In this document: positions 16,650 through 25,117 of the stretch, piece by piece
Layout of the letters: the number at the start of each line of letters is the position of its first letter
Numbering within the stretch: the stretch's first letter is position 1
NCBI RefSeq assembly: GCF_040706535.1
Contig: NZ_JAPDRJ010000001.1
Coordinates: forward strand, 2,170,001 to 2,234,000
Direction: 5' to 3'
DNA: 64,000 nucleotides
Origin: Lentisalinibacter orientalis
Lineage (GTDB): Bacteria; Pseudomonadota; Gammaproteobacteria; Steroidobacterales; Woeseiaceae
Position numbers and translations under genes: made by a program
The notes under the pieces: generated by a model
Databases searched by the model: none
Seen by the model: only the letters and a program-made list of their open reading frames with translations
What the model was told of the DNA's origin: nothing

Positions 16650-19622
16650 ATGTTTAATCGAATCGGGGCTTCGATCGCGACGGTTCTGTTTTCACTCTTG
16701 CTGGCATTCCCGGTGTCCGCCGAGACGGTGGAACTGCCCGGGCTCTCGCAGCCGGCGGAGATCGTCCGCGACGAGCAGGGCATCGCCCACATCCGCGCCC
16801 GCAACCGGGCGGATCTCTATTACCTGCAGGGCTGGGTTCACGCCGAGGACCGGCTGTTCCAGATGGACCTCAGTCGGCGTCAGCCGAGCGGCACGCTGGC
16901 GGAGCTGTTCGGTCCGTCGTCGATCCCCGGCGACGTGGAACTGCGCACCATCGGGCTGCGCCGTGCGGCCGAGCGCTCCGTGGACGTGCTCAGCCGCGAG
17001 ACCATCGAGGCTCTCGAGGCCTACGCCCGCGGCGTCAACGACTGGGTGATGCTGAACCCGAACGGGCTGCCGCCGGAGTACGCCTTCCTCGGCTTCACGG
17101 AGCGGGAGGACTTCCGTCCGTGGAACGTCGTCGACAGTATTGTTATCGCGAAGCTGATCGCCTTCGGTCTGTCGTTCGACGTGGATACCGGCCTCACGCA
17201 GAGTCTCGAGGCCTACGTCGGAACGCTGGGCCCGATCGGCGCGCTGGTCTTCTCCCAGGACGTGTTCCGCTCGCAGCCCTTCGACTGCGCCTCCACGGTG
17301 CCGGACGCGACGGGCGAGTATCCGTTCGAGCCGGCGCCGCCGATGGTGCCGAACCCGTTCGCCTGCCCGGATGCGACGGTGGAGACTGTCGGCAATGGCA
17401 AGGGCAAGGGCAAGGGCAAGGCAAGGGGACGGGACGAGGCCGGCGGTCCGGCTGAGGCGTCCGCCGCCGCCCGGGGCAGGGGTAGCGCTTCCGCCGCGCT
17501 CTCGGCGCTGGCCGGCAAGGCGTCCGCCAAGCTGCGCCGCTCGCCCTACATACAGAACGTGCTGGATGCGGACGGCGAGATCGGCTCCAACGAGTGGGGC
17601 ATCACGCGCGCCCTCGGTGCGAACGGCCGCCCGATCATCGCCAACGATCCGCATCTGGCGCTGAATACGCCGTCCACCTTCTACCCCATGGGCCTGGAGG
17701 CGCCGGGGCTGAACGTGTTCGGCAGCACTTTCCCCGGCGTGGCGTTCGTGGTGCTGGGCCACAACAAGCACATCCACTGGGGCGCGACCACTAATCCCAT
17801 GGACGTGACGGACACGTTCTTCGAGTTGCTCGCTTTCGACGAGACCGGCACGCCGGTGGCCACGATCTTCCAGGGTCAGCCCGAGCCCGTCGAGCTGATT
17901 CCGGAGACGTTCTTCTACAGCGACGGAAGCGGCGGGCTCGTAGAGGCGACGGGCGTGCCGGCGGCCACCATCATCGTGCCGCGGCGCAATCAGGGTCCGA
18001 TTATCACGACGCTGGCGGACCCGGCTCCCGGCGCGACGATACCCGCGCTCAGCGTGCAGTACACCGGCTTCAGTGCCACCCGCGAACTCGACACGTTCCG
18101 TCTCTGGAACGAGGCCCGCAACCTGAATGACTTCAAGGAAGGCCTGCAGTATTTCGATTTCGGCTCCCAGAACTGGGTCTACGGCGACAACGCGGGCAAC
18201 GTCGCCTATTTCGCGAGCGCCGAGATGCCGATCCGTACCGACCTGCATCAGGGTACGGTGGCACCCGGCAACCCGGCCTTCTTCCCGCCGGGTGCGGGCA
18301 TCCCGCCCTGGCTGATCCGGGACGGGACCAGCGGCGCCCACGAGTGGCTGCCCGTGGAGAATCCCCAGCCGGGGCAGGCGATCCCCTACGAGATCCTGCG
18401 CCAGGACGAGCTGCCGCATACCATCAACCCGCCGGCGGGCTGGTTCGTGAACGCCAACAACGATCCGGCGGGCACGGTGCTCGACAACGATCCGCTGAAC
18501 CAGCTGCGCAAGGGCGGGGAGGGCATCTATTACCTGAACCCGGGCTATGCGGGCGGCTTCCGGGCCGGCACCATCACGAACCGCATCCGCGAGTATGTGG
18601 CCACCCAGGGCGAGCTGAGCCAGGCGGACCTCAAGTCCATCCAGGCGGACGTCTCGCTGCTGGATGCGAAGTGGTTCGTGCCCTATATCACGGCGGCCTT
18701 CGACAACGCCGGCGGCTCGGCAGTCGCCGAACTGGCGGCTTTTGCCGCGGACGACGAACTCGCCGACGCCGTCGACTATCTCCGCGACTGGGACTTCACC
18801 ACGCCCACCGGCATCCAGCCGGGCTACGACGCGGGCGATCCGGTCGTCGCGAGCTGGACCGACCTGCCGGAGCCGAGCGAGGCCGAGATCGCCCACAGCA
18901 TCGCGGCAACTCTTTACAGCGTCTGGCGCGGCCAGGCGGTGCGCAGTATTGTCGACGCGCCGCTGAACGCACTCGGCCTGCCGACGCCGGGCAGCACCGA
19001 GGCGATGACCTCGCTGCAGCATCTGATCCGCAGCCAGGGTGGCACGGGTGTCATCCCGTTTTTCGAGGTACCCGGCCTGAGCGACTTCGACGACCGGCGC
19101 GACTACCTGCTGCTGGCGGCGATGCGCAGTGCCCTCGATCTGCTGGCGAGCGACGAGTTCGCGCCGGCCTTCGGCGACTCGCCGACGCTCGCGGATTACC
19201 GCTGGGGCAAGCTGCATCGCATCGTGCTGGATCATCCGTTCATCGATGCGGCCGACCTGCCGGCGCAGGGCGGTTTCCCGCAGCCGGTACCGGGCCTGCC
19301 CGGTTACCCGACGGACGGCGGCTTCAACGTGGTGGATGCGTCATCCCACAGCGCCCGCGCCGACGGCCTGAACGATTTCATGTTCGGCAGCGGTCCGGTA
19401 CGCCGTTACACCAGCGAGCCTCAGGGCGCCTTCCGCAGCAACGCGGAATCCGTCTGGGCCGGCGGCACGAGCGGCGTGCCGAGCTTCCTGTTCGGCATCG
19501 ACAACCCGTTCTACGGCAACCTGCTGAACTACTGGCTGGTGAACGATACGCTGCCGCTGGTGCTGCGGACGAAGGATGTGGAAGGAGGAATGAGCATTCG
19601 GGTGGTACCGGCGGGGGATTAA
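16650..19622 (+). CDS. Penicillin acylase family Ntn-hydrolase (secreted)
   Basis: A 990-residue precursor of the penicillin amidase/acyl-homoserine lactone acylase superfamily. There is a clear signal peptide (residues 1-24, cut after PVSA), an alpha-chain region starting with IVRDEQGIAHIRARNRADLYY, a linker, and the beta chain starting at the nucleophile in GSNEWGI (Ser313). The partner motif is IANDPHL, and HWGATTNPMD lies in the beta chain. Family members self-cleave in the periplasm and hydrolyse amides. The linker (about 245-300) is unusually long and rich in Gly, Lys and Ala. The substrate, whether acyl-homoserine lactone, another N-acyl amide or a beta-lactam, cannot be told. REP elements flank it on both sides. 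Confidence 0.88.
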   Translation: MFNRIGASIATVLFSLLLAFPVSAETVELPGLSQPAEIVRDEQGIAHIRARNRADLYYLQGWVHAEDRLFQMDLSRRQPSGTLAELFGPSSIPGDVELRTIGLRRAAERSVDVLSRETIEALEAYARGVNDWVMLNPNGLPPEYAFLGFTEREDFRPWNVVDSIVIAKLIAFGLSFDVDTGLTQSLEAYVGTLGPIGALVFSQDVFRSQPFDCASTVPDATGEYPFEPAPPMVPNPFACPDATVETVGNGKGKGKGKARGRDEAGGPAEASAAARGRGSASAALSALAGKASAKLRRSPYIQNVLDADGEIGSNEWGITRALGANGRPIIANDPHLALNTPSTFYPMGLEAPGLNVFGSTFPGVAFVVLGHNKHIHWGATTNPMDVTDTFFELLAFDETGTPVATIFQGQPEPVELIPETFFYSDGSGGLVEATGVPAATIIVPRRNQGPIITTLADPAPGATIPALSVQYTGFSATRELDTFRLWNEARNLNDFKEGLQYFDFGSQNWVYGDNAGNVAYFASAEMPIRTDLHQGTVAPGNPAFFPPGAGIPPWLIRDGTSGAHEWLPVENPQPGQAIPYEILRQDELPHTINPPAGWFVNANNDPAGTVLDNDPLNQLRKGGEGIYYLNPGYAGGFRAGTITNRIREYVATQGELSQADLKSIQADVSLLDAKWFVPYITAAFDNAGGSAVAELAAFAADDELADAVDYLRDWDFTTPTGIQPGYDAGDPVVASWTDLPEPSEAEIAHSIAATLYSVWRGQAVRSIVDAPLNALGLPTPGSTEAMTSLQHLIRSQGGTGVIPFFEVPGLSDFDDRRDYLLLAAMRSALDLLASDEFAPAFGDSPTLADYRWGKLHRIVLDHPFIDAADLPAQGGFPQPVPGLPGYPTDGGFNVVDASSHSARADGLNDFMFGSGPVRRYTSEPQGAFRSNAESVWAGGTSGVPSFLFGIDNPFYGNLLNYWLVNDTLPLVLRTKDVEGGMSIRVVPAGD
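17397..17420 (+). repeat. GGCAAG hexamer, four perfect tandem copies
   Basis: Four in-frame copies of GGCAAG inside the acylase linker encode alternating Gly-Lys; degenerate copies flank it (GGCAAT before, GCAAGG after). Gain or loss of a unit keeps the reading frame. Confidence 0.85.
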
Positions 19623-19629
19623 AAGGAAT

Positions 19630-19685
19630 GTAGGAGGGGCTTTAGCCCCGATTCGTTAAACGATCGGGGCTAAAGCCCCTCCTAC
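19630..19685. repeat. REP pair between acylase and hflK
   Basis: Symmetric pair of the GGGGCTTTAGCCCC class: GTAG head at 19630, CTAC end at 19685, and centre CGATTCGTTAAACGATCG, which is itself nearly palindromic. Together they can form one long hairpin of about 24 bp, which might also end transcription of the acylase gene. Confidence 0.9.
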
Positions 19686-19739
19686 ATTGTTACATCCAAA
19701 ACCCGTACACTCTCCCCCTGATTCTTCAGGGAGCGAGAC

Positions 19740-20807
19740 ATGATCCGAGTGGTCGACTCGAACGGCAAGGGACGCGGCGGTGACGGGCCGTCCGACATTT
19801 CCGACATCATCAACCGCCTGAAATCCGCGGGCGGCGGCGGTGGCGGCGGGCCGTCGTCGCAGCCGATCATCATTGGCATCGTCGTCCTGCTGCTGGCCTG
19901 GGGGGCGATGACCTCGTTCTATACGGTGCAGCCCGAGCAGCGCGCGGTGGTGAAGCGCTTCGGCGACGTCATCGGAATTTCCGATCCCGGCCTCCACTTC
20001 AAGCTGCCCTTCGGCATCGACCAGACCCAGTTCGTGGCCACCGAGCGGGTGCTGAAGCAGGAGTTTGGCTTCCGCTCGCAGGAAGTGCGCGAGCAGGGCC
20101 CCACCCAGTACAGCGAGCGCGAGTTCGACAACGAGTCCGCGATGCTGACCGGCGACCTGAATATCATCAACGTCGAGTGGGTGGTGCAGTACCGCATCAA
20201 CGACCCCATCAAGTTCCTGTACGAGCTGCGCGAGCCCACACGAACGCTGCGCGACATCTCCGAGTCGGTGATGCGCCGGGTGGTGGGGAACCGGCTGGGC
20301 TCGGATGTGCTGACCGTCGGGCGTGTGGATATCCAGTCCCAGGGCCGCGACGAGATCCAGCAGATCATGGACCGCTACGACTCGGGCATCTACATCATTA
20401 CGGTGGAGCTGCAGGACGTGGTGCCGCCGCGCGCGGTGCAGCCGGCGTTCAACGAGGTGAACGAGGCGCGCCAGGAGCGCGAGCGCATGATCAACGAGGC
20501 GCAGAAGCGGGTGAACCAGGAGATTCCGCGGGCCGAGGGTGCGGCCATCCGCACCGTCGCGGTGGCGGAAGGTTATGCCACCGAGCGGGTGAACCGGGCG
20601 CTCGGCGAGAGCGTGCGTTTCACCGCGGTGCTGGATGAGTACCGGGAGGCGCCGGAGGTGACGCGCTCGCGGCTGTATCTGGAGACGCTGAACGAGGTGC
20701 TGCCGACCATCGGCCAGGTGCTGGTGGTGCAGGACGAGCAGGTGGGGCCGCTGCCGTTGCTGGACGTCAATCGCAACCGCGCGCCGCGCACGGGAGGTGA
20801 CGAATGA
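19740..20807 (+). CDS. hflK: FtsH protease modulator HflK
   Basis: A 355-residue SPFH/band-7 protein. A Gly-rich cytoplasmic N-terminus (poly-Gly at about 33-39) is followed by one transmembrane helix (IIIGIVVLLLAWGAMTSFY). Then comes the prohibitin-type domain with VQPEQRAVVKRFG and GLHFKLPFGIDQ, and a long charged helical C-terminus (NEARQERERMINEAQKRVNQ). With HflC it forms the large periplasmic cage around FtsH that limits degradation of membrane proteins. It overlaps hflC by 4 bp (ATGA). Here the pair lies outside the usual hfq-hflX-purA neighbourhood. Confidence 0.95.
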   Translation: MIRVVDSNGKGRGGDGPSDISDIINRLKSAGGGGGGGPSSQPIIIGIVVLLLAWGAMTSFYTVQPEQRAVVKRFGDVIGISDPGLHFKLPFGIDQTQFVATERVLKQEFGFRSQEVREQGPTQYSEREFDNESAMLTGDLNIINVEWVVQYRINDPIKFLYELREPTRTLRDISESVMRRVVGNRLGSDVLTVGRVDIQSQGRDEIQQIMDRYDSGIYIITVELQDVVPPRAVQPAFNEVNEARQERERMINEAQKRVNQEIPRAEGAAIRTVAVAEGYATERVNRALGESVRFTAVLDEYREAPEVTRSRLYLETLNEVLPTIGQVLVVQDEQVGPLPLLDVNRNRAPRTGGDE

Positions 20808-21745
20808 AGACCGTGATTGCAGCGGGCGCCGCGCTCGTACTCGCCGTGGCCGCCTTTACGATGTTCTATATCGTGGACGAGGCCGAGCAGGCCATCATCG
20901 TGCAGTTCGGCGAGCCCATCGGCGACGTCGTCACCGAGCCCGGCCTGCACGTGAAGATGCCCTGGCAGAACGTGCGCTATTTCGACAAGCGTCTGCTGAG
21001 CTGGGACGGCGACGTCACCCAGATCCCGACGCTGGGCCGCGAGTTCATCCTGGTGGACACGACGGCACGCTGGCGCATCGCCGATCCGCTCCAGTTCCTG
21101 AGGAGCGTGCGCGACGAACTCGGCGCCCGTACCCGGCTGGACGATATCGTGGATTCCGTCGTGCGCGACATGGTCTCCTCCACCCAGCTGGAGGAGATCA
21201 TCCGCTCCCGGGACTGGGAAGTGGACATGGAGGCGCTGGAGGACGATGACCCGGCGCTGGCCCAGCGCGACGACGTGGACCTGCAGCAGAAGCCGAAACT
21301 CGGCCGCGAGCTGCTGGAGGAGGAGATCCTCACCCGCGCCCGGCGGCTGATGCCGGAGCTCGGCATCGAGCTGGCGGACGTGCGCGTGAAGCGCGTGAAC
21401 TACATCGAGTCCGTCCGCCGCCAGGTGGAGGCCCGCATGATCGCCGAGCGCCAGTCGATTGCGGAACGCTTCCGCGCGGAAGGCCAGGGCCGCGCCCAGG
21501 AGATACTCGGCGAGATGCAGCGCGAGCTGCAGCGCATCCAGTCCGAGGCCGCCCGCGAGGCCGAGGAGATCCGCGGCAACGCCGACGCCGAAGCCACCCG
21601 CATCTACGGCGAGGCCTTTGGCGCCGATCCGGAGTTCTACGCCTTCTTTCGCACGCTGGAGAGCTACCGCGCGCTGGGCGAGAACAGCACGCTGATGCTC
21701 AGGGCCGACTCGGACTTCTTCCGCTATCTGGAGGATTCTCAGTAG
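20804..21745 (+). CDS. hflC: FtsH protease modulator HflC
   Basis: A 313-residue partner of HflK: an N-terminal membrane anchor (VIAAGAALVLAVAAFTMFYI), band-7 domain with VDEAEQAIIVQFGEP and GLHVKMPWQNVRYFDKR, then long helices ending in FFRTLESYRALG, a typical HflC C-terminal motif. An acidic insert near residues 145-160 (EALEDDDPALAQRDD) is longer than in E. coli. The stop TAG at 21743-21745 is part of the GTAG head of a REP element. No usual downstream small membrane protein or purA follows. Confidence 0.95.
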   Translation: MKTVIAAGAALVLAVAAFTMFYIVDEAEQAIIVQFGEPIGDVVTEPGLHVKMPWQNVRYFDKRLLSWDGDVTQIPTLGREFILVDTTARWRIADPLQFLRSVRDELGARTRLDDIVDSVVRDMVSSTQLEEIIRSRDWEVDMEALEDDDPALAQRDDVDLQQKPKLGRELLEEEILTRARRLMPELGIELADVRVKRVNYIESVRRQVEARMIAERQSIAERFRAEGQGRAQEILGEMQRELQRIQSEAAREAEEIRGNADAEATRIYGEAFGADPEFYAFFRTLESYRALGENSTLMLRADSDFFRYLEDSQ

Positions 21746-21799
21746 GAGGGCCTTCAGGCCCGATTGTTTATAATGGATCGGGGCTAAAGCCCCTCCTAC
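21742..21799. repeat. Hybrid REP pair overlapping the hflC stop
   Basis: The left unit is of the GGGCCTTCAGGCCC class and the right unit of the GGGGCTAAAGCCCC class. The GTAG at 21742 provides the hflC stop codon. The spacer contains TTTATAATGG, a chance -10-like sequence without a -35. Confidence 0.9.
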
Positions 21800-21898
21800 A
21801 ACCAGAATCTCGACAACGGGGGTCGAAAGGCCGGCGGCAGCAGCCCACGCCGATTGAGACCATCGCCAGCCAGACGGATAACGATTCGGAGGCTGGCG

Positions 21899-22132
21899 GT
21901 GGAATTCCGGATCCTGGGCAAGATTGAGAACGCAAGAACGTTCGCCGCAGGACGCGGCATCCGCGAGCTAGGCCGGCTGCAGCGGATTCACGGCAAAGGC
22001 CGCTGGCGAAAGCGAAAAGGCATCGCGATGGTCCGACTAGCAGATGGCTCGCTTCACCGTGCTGAGATACACTGGTACGAGGCAGCCGGAATCGGCAGGA
22101 GAGAGTTCAAGATCAAGCAATTCCTCGATTGA
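21899..22132 (+). CDS. Small conserved protein of unknown function, first of a pair
   Basis: A 77-residue basic protein: MEFRILGKIENARTFAAGRG, then a Lys/Arg/Trp-rich middle (HGKGRWRKRKGIAMVRLADG) and the end EIHWYEAAGIGRREFKIKQF. I recognise this as a family of short bacterial hypothetical proteins often beside the next gene; no function is established to my knowledge. The GTG at 21899 is chosen over TTG 21854 because GGAGG lies 6 bases upstream. The basic, aromatic pattern suggests a small nucleic-acid- or ribosome-associated protein, but that is a guess. Confidence 0.65.
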   Translation: MEFRILGKIENARTFAAGRGIRELGRLQRIHGKGRWRKRKGIAMVRLADGSLHRAEIHWYEAAGIGRREFKIKQFLD

Positions 22133-22142
22133 GAACCGGAAC

Positions 22143-22364
22143 ATGAACTCCACGAGATTCGTAATCTGCATAGACAACCGGGATTACCCGGTCTCGCTCG
22201 AGCGGCGGAAACTCTATGAGGTGGTGCCGGACGGGGCCGCCGAGCAGCGCGATCATATCCGCATCATTGACGAGTCCGGTGAGGATTACCTTTATCCTTC
22301 CCGGTGCTTCGTCGAGGCGGATCTTCCGGAAGAGACCCGGGCTGCCTTGGTCGAGGCAGCCTGA
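22143..22364 (+). CDS. Small conserved protein of unknown function, second of a pair
   Basis: A 73-residue acidic protein: FVICIDNRDYPVSLERRKLY, then IRIIDESGEDYLYPSRCFV and a short helical tail. The pattern (V-C-I-x-N-x-D-Y-P-x-S-L-E-x-R-K-x-Y, then IDESGEDYLYP) is one I know from many bacterial hypothetical proteins of this size, probably a small SH3-like beta barrel. The ATG at 22143 is 10 bp after the first gene's stop, so they form an operon. The opposite charge of the two products would fit a complex, which is inference. Confidence 0.7.
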   Translation: MNSTRFVICIDNRDYPVSLERRKLYEVVPDGAAEQRDHIRIIDESGEDYLYPSRCFVEADLPEETRAALVEAA

Positions 22365-22372
22365 CCAAACAC

Positions 22373-22431
22373 GTAGGAGGGCCTTCAGGCCCGATTTTCT
22401 TATAATGGGTCGGGCCTGAAGGCCCTCCTAC
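22373..22431. repeat. REP pair between the small genes and manB
   Basis: A symmetric pair of the GGGCCTTCAGGCCC class (GTAG head 22373, CTAC end 22431) with spacer CGATTTTCTTATAATGGGTCG. Confidence 0.9.
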
Positions 22432-22457
22432 ATGGTCAATAGCTGAAGGACCCCTCC

Positions 22458-23813
22458 ATGCCCATCGAGATCACCTGCTTCAAGGCCTACGACGTCCGCG
22501 GCCAGATCCCCGGCCAGCTGAACGCCGACATCGCCTACCGCATCGGCAACGCCACGGCCGAGTTCCTGAAGGCGGAGAAGGTGGTCATCGGTCGCGACAT
22601 CCGGCTCTCCAGCCCGGAGATGGCCGACGCCATTGCAAAGGGCCTCATGCAGGGTGGCGCGGACGTCATCGACGTGGGCGTCGGCGGCACCGAGCTCGTC
22701 TACTTCGCCACCGAGGCGCTGGACGCCCACGGCGGCATCATGATCACGGCCAGCCACAACCCGGCCGACTACAACGGTATGAAGTTCGTGCGCGAGGAGT
22801 CCAAGCCCATCAGCGCGGACACCGGCCTTGCCGACATCCGCCGCCTGGCGGAGAAGGACGAGCGCTACGAGCCGCGGGAGTGGGGCACGCGAGCCGAGCA
22901 CGACATCTGGCCGGCCTACGTCGAGAAGCTGCTGAGCTATGTGGACGTCTCTGCGCTGAAGCCCTACAAGGTGGTGGTGAACGCCGGCAACGGCGGTGCG
23001 GGCCCGGTTATCGACGCCCTCGAGCCGCACCTGCCGTTCGAGTTCATCAAGATCCATCACGAGCCGGACGGCACGTTCCCGAACGGCGTCCCGAACCCGC
23101 TGCTGCCGGAGAACCGGGACGTCACCATCGACGCCATCCGCGAGCACGGCGCCGATTTCGCCATCGCCTGGGACGGCGACTACGACCGCTGCTTCCTGTT
23201 CGACGAGAACGGCGGCTTCATCGAGGGCTACTACATCGTCGGCCTGCTCGCCATCTCCATGCTGGTCAAGCAGCCGGGCGAGAAGATCGTCCACGACCCG
23301 CGCCTCACCTGGAATACCATCGCCATGGTCGAGGAGGCCGGCGGCATCCCCATCCAGTCGAAGAGCGGCCACGCCTTCATGAAGGAGACCATGCGCCGCG
23401 AAGACGCCATCTACGGCGGCGAGATGAGCGCGCACCACTTCTTCCGCGACTTCGCCTTCAGCGACTCCGGCATGATCCCCTGGCTGCTGGTGGCCGAGAT
23501 CATGAGCCGGCAGGGCAAGCCGCTCTCCGAACTGGTGGCCGAGCGCATCGCCGCCTACCCGGCCAGCGGCGAGATCAACCGGGAGATTTCGGGCACGGAC
23601 GCCGCTTTCGCAGCCGTGCGCGAGCGCTACGAAGACCAGGCGCTCTCGGTGGACGAGACCGACGGCATCGGCTTCGAGTTCGAGAACTGGCGCTTCAATC
23701 TGCGGGCCTCCAACACCGAGCCGGTCGTGCGGCTGAACGTGGAGAGCCGCGGCGACCGCGGGCTGATGGAGCGGAAGACGGCGGAGATACTGAATCTGCT
23801 GGATTCGCTCTGA
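22458..23813 (+). CDS. manB: Phosphomannomutase (CpsG/RfbK type)
   Basis: A 451-residue alpha-D-phosphohexomutase interconverting mannose-6-phosphate and mannose-1-phosphate. Domains in order: FKAYDVRGQIP (domain 1 start), the phosphoserine loop TASHNPADYNGMKF, the metal loop DGDYDRCFLFD, the sugar-specificity loop GGEMSAHHFFRDF, and the phosphate-binding RASNTEPVVRLN near the C-terminus. The GEMSAHH loop is shared with phosphoglucomutases, so dual activity (AlgC-like) is possible. It sits 6 kb from manC, to which it gives substrate, and is flanked by REP elements. The start ATG follows a weak GGAC. Confidence 0.92.
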   Translation: MPIEITCFKAYDVRGQIPGQLNADIAYRIGNATAEFLKAEKVVIGRDIRLSSPEMADAIAKGLMQGGADVIDVGVGGTELVYFATEALDAHGGIMITASHNPADYNGMKFVREESKPISADTGLADIRRLAEKDERYEPREWGTRAEHDIWPAYVEKLLSYVDVSALKPYKVVVNAGNGGAGPVIDALEPHLPFEFIKIHHEPDGTFPNGVPNPLLPENRDVTIDAIREHGADFAIAWDGDYDRCFLFDENGGFIEGYYIVGLLAISMLVKQPGEKIVHDPRLTWNTIAMVEEAGGIPIQSKSGHAFMKETMRREDAIYGGEMSAHHFFRDFAFSDSGMIPWLLVAEIMSRQGKPLSELVAERIAAYPASGEINREISGTDAAFAAVRERYEDQALSVDETDGIGFEFENWRFNLRASNTEPVVRLNVESRGDRGLMERKTAEILNLLDSL

Positions 23814-23829
23814 TCGGCCGGATGGGGAT

Positions 23830-23885
23830 GTAGGAGGGCCTTCAGGCCCGATTGTTTAATGGGTCGGGGCTAAAGCCCCTCCTAC
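23830..23885. repeat. Hybrid REP pair after manB
   Basis: Left unit GGGCCTTCAGGCCC class, right unit GGGGCTAAAGCCCC class, spacer CGATTGTTTAATGGGTCG. It ends 9 bases before the next start codon, so that gene has no normal Shine-Dalgarno. Confidence 0.9.
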
Positions 23886-23894
23886 AAGCACGGC

Positions 23895-24980
23895 ATGTCG
23901 AACCTCGCCATCCATTTCGCCATCACGTCTCACGGGCTGGGGCACCTGACCCGCTCGCTCGCGCTGATGCGGGCCCTCCACCGGCTCCGGCCGTCCTGCA
24001 CCATCCACGCATCGACCACCATCGACTCGCCCTGGATCCGCGAGCAGCTGGATTTTCCGGTCGTCTGGCGCCGGCAGGACTACGAGCCCGGCGCGATGCA
24101 GCGCAATTGCTTCGAGGTGGACGTGCCGTCCACCCTGGACGCTTACCGGGGATTTCTTGAGGAGTTTCCCGAGAGTCTCGAGCAGGAACGCGAGTTTCTT
24201 CGGGCGAACGGGGTCGACCTGGTGGTGAGCGATATATCGGCCCTGGCCGTCCGGGCGGCGAGCGAGTTCGGCATCCCGGCCATCGGCGTGTCCAACTTCA
24301 CCTGGGACTGGATACTGGAGCCCTGGTGCGGGACGGAGGACGGCTGGATGGTCGAGACGCTGCGAGAGGCCTATGGGTTGGGCACTTGCCAGCTGCGATT
24401 GCCGTTCGGCCCCGAGACGAGCAGTTTCCCGCGGAGCGAGCCGGCGCCCCTGATAGCGCGGCGCGCCGTTACGCCACCGGCCAGGGTCCGCGAGATGCTG
24501 CAACTCGGGCCCGGCAGGCTCGCGGTAGTCTGTCCCGGCGGGTGGACGGCCGATGAATGGCCGGCCATCCAGGCGAAGCCCGGTGACTTTCAGCTCGTGA
24601 CGGTCGGGGATCTGCCGATCACGGCGGACGCACCGTGCCTGCGGCTCGGGCATTCGCTGCCGAGAGGTCTGGGCATGCCGGACCTTATTGCCGCGGCGGA
24701 CGTCGTCATCGGGAAGCCGGGCTACGGTCTGGCGTCGGAGTGCCTGACCCACCGCGTGCCGTTCGCGATGCTCGAACGGCCGGGCTTCCGCGAGACGCCG
24801 TGTCTGATTGCCGAGATGCAGCGGTCCGGGCGTTGCTCGGTGGCGACCCTCGAGACCTTCTTCTCGGGGGAGTGGGAAGCGGTCCTGGATGGCGCGCTCA
24901 CCGGCGGCTCCGAGTGGCGAGAAATCGAGCCGGACCCGGCCGGTGCGACGGCGGCCAGGATCCTGGATTCTTGGGTATAA
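23895..24980 (+). CDS. GT-B fold glycosyltransferase-like protein (MurG/GT28-related)
   Basis: A 361-residue protein with an N-terminal Gly-rich loop, FAITSHGLGHLTRSLALMRA, like the first loop of MurG-type and arabinokinase-associated GT-B domains. The C-terminal segment IGKPGYGLASECLTHRVPFA resembles the donor-nucleotide site of GT28 enzymes. EX7E is absent. No transmembrane segment is evident. The start ATG is directly behind a REP unit and lacks a ribosome-binding site, so expression may be weak or the start may be different. Role and donor are unknown. It could act in lipid or protein glycosylation. Confidence 0.6.
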   Translation: MSNLAIHFAITSHGLGHLTRSLALMRALHRLRPSCTIHASTTIDSPWIREQLDFPVVWRRQDYEPGAMQRNCFEVDVPSTLDAYRGFLEEFPESLEQEREFLRANGVDLVVSDISALAVRAASEFGIPAIGVSNFTWDWILEPWCGTEDGWMVETLREAYGLGTCQLRLPFGPETSSFPRSEPAPLIARRAVTPPARVREMLQLGPGRLAVVCPGGWTADEWPAIQAKPGDFQLVTVGDLPITADAPCLRLGHSLPRGLGMPDLIAAADVVIGKPGYGLASECLTHRVPFAMLERPGFRETPCLIAEMQRSGRCSVATLETFFSGEWEAVLDGALTGGSEWREIEPDPAGATAARILDSWV

Positions 24981-24990
24981 AGTCCACCCT

Positions 24991-25105
24991 GTAGGAGCGG
25001 CTTCAGCCGCGACCGGGCCCTCAGCCGCGACCAGATGGTGTTCGGTTGTGCCACCAGCGTTCGGTCGGGCCACCAGCGTTCGGTCGGGCCTGAAGGCCCT
25101 CCTAC
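24991..25105. repeat. Composite REP cluster
   Basis: It starts with a unit of a fourth class, GTAGGAGCGGCTTCAGCCGC. A second broken piece follows (GGGCCCTCAGCCGCGACC), then a 19-bp tandem repeat, then a right-hand GGGCCTGAAGGCCC unit ending in CTAC at 25105. It appears built by several insertions or recombinations between convergent genes. Confidence 0.8.
25051..25088. repeat. 19-bp tandem repeat, two perfect copies
   Basis: CCACCAGCGTTCGGTCGGG occurs twice head to tail (25051-25069, 25070-25088). The preceding bases carry a decayed version (GTTCGGTTGTG). Confidence 0.85.
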
Positions 25106-25117
25106 AGGGGGTGACTT

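Noticed and set aside
16692..19235. An 847-codon open frame on the minus strand opposite the penicillin acylase gene
   Set aside because: It is an antisense shadow in GC-rich coding DNA: the plus strand has a signal peptide and full Ntn-hydrolase motifs, while the minus frame is Arg/Gly/Ala/Val-rich without any domain.
21764..22405. TATAAT-like hexamers in the loops of two REP pairs (about 21768 and 22399)
   Set aside because: No -35 element lies at a useful distance and the sequence follows from the REP spacer. Treated as chance.
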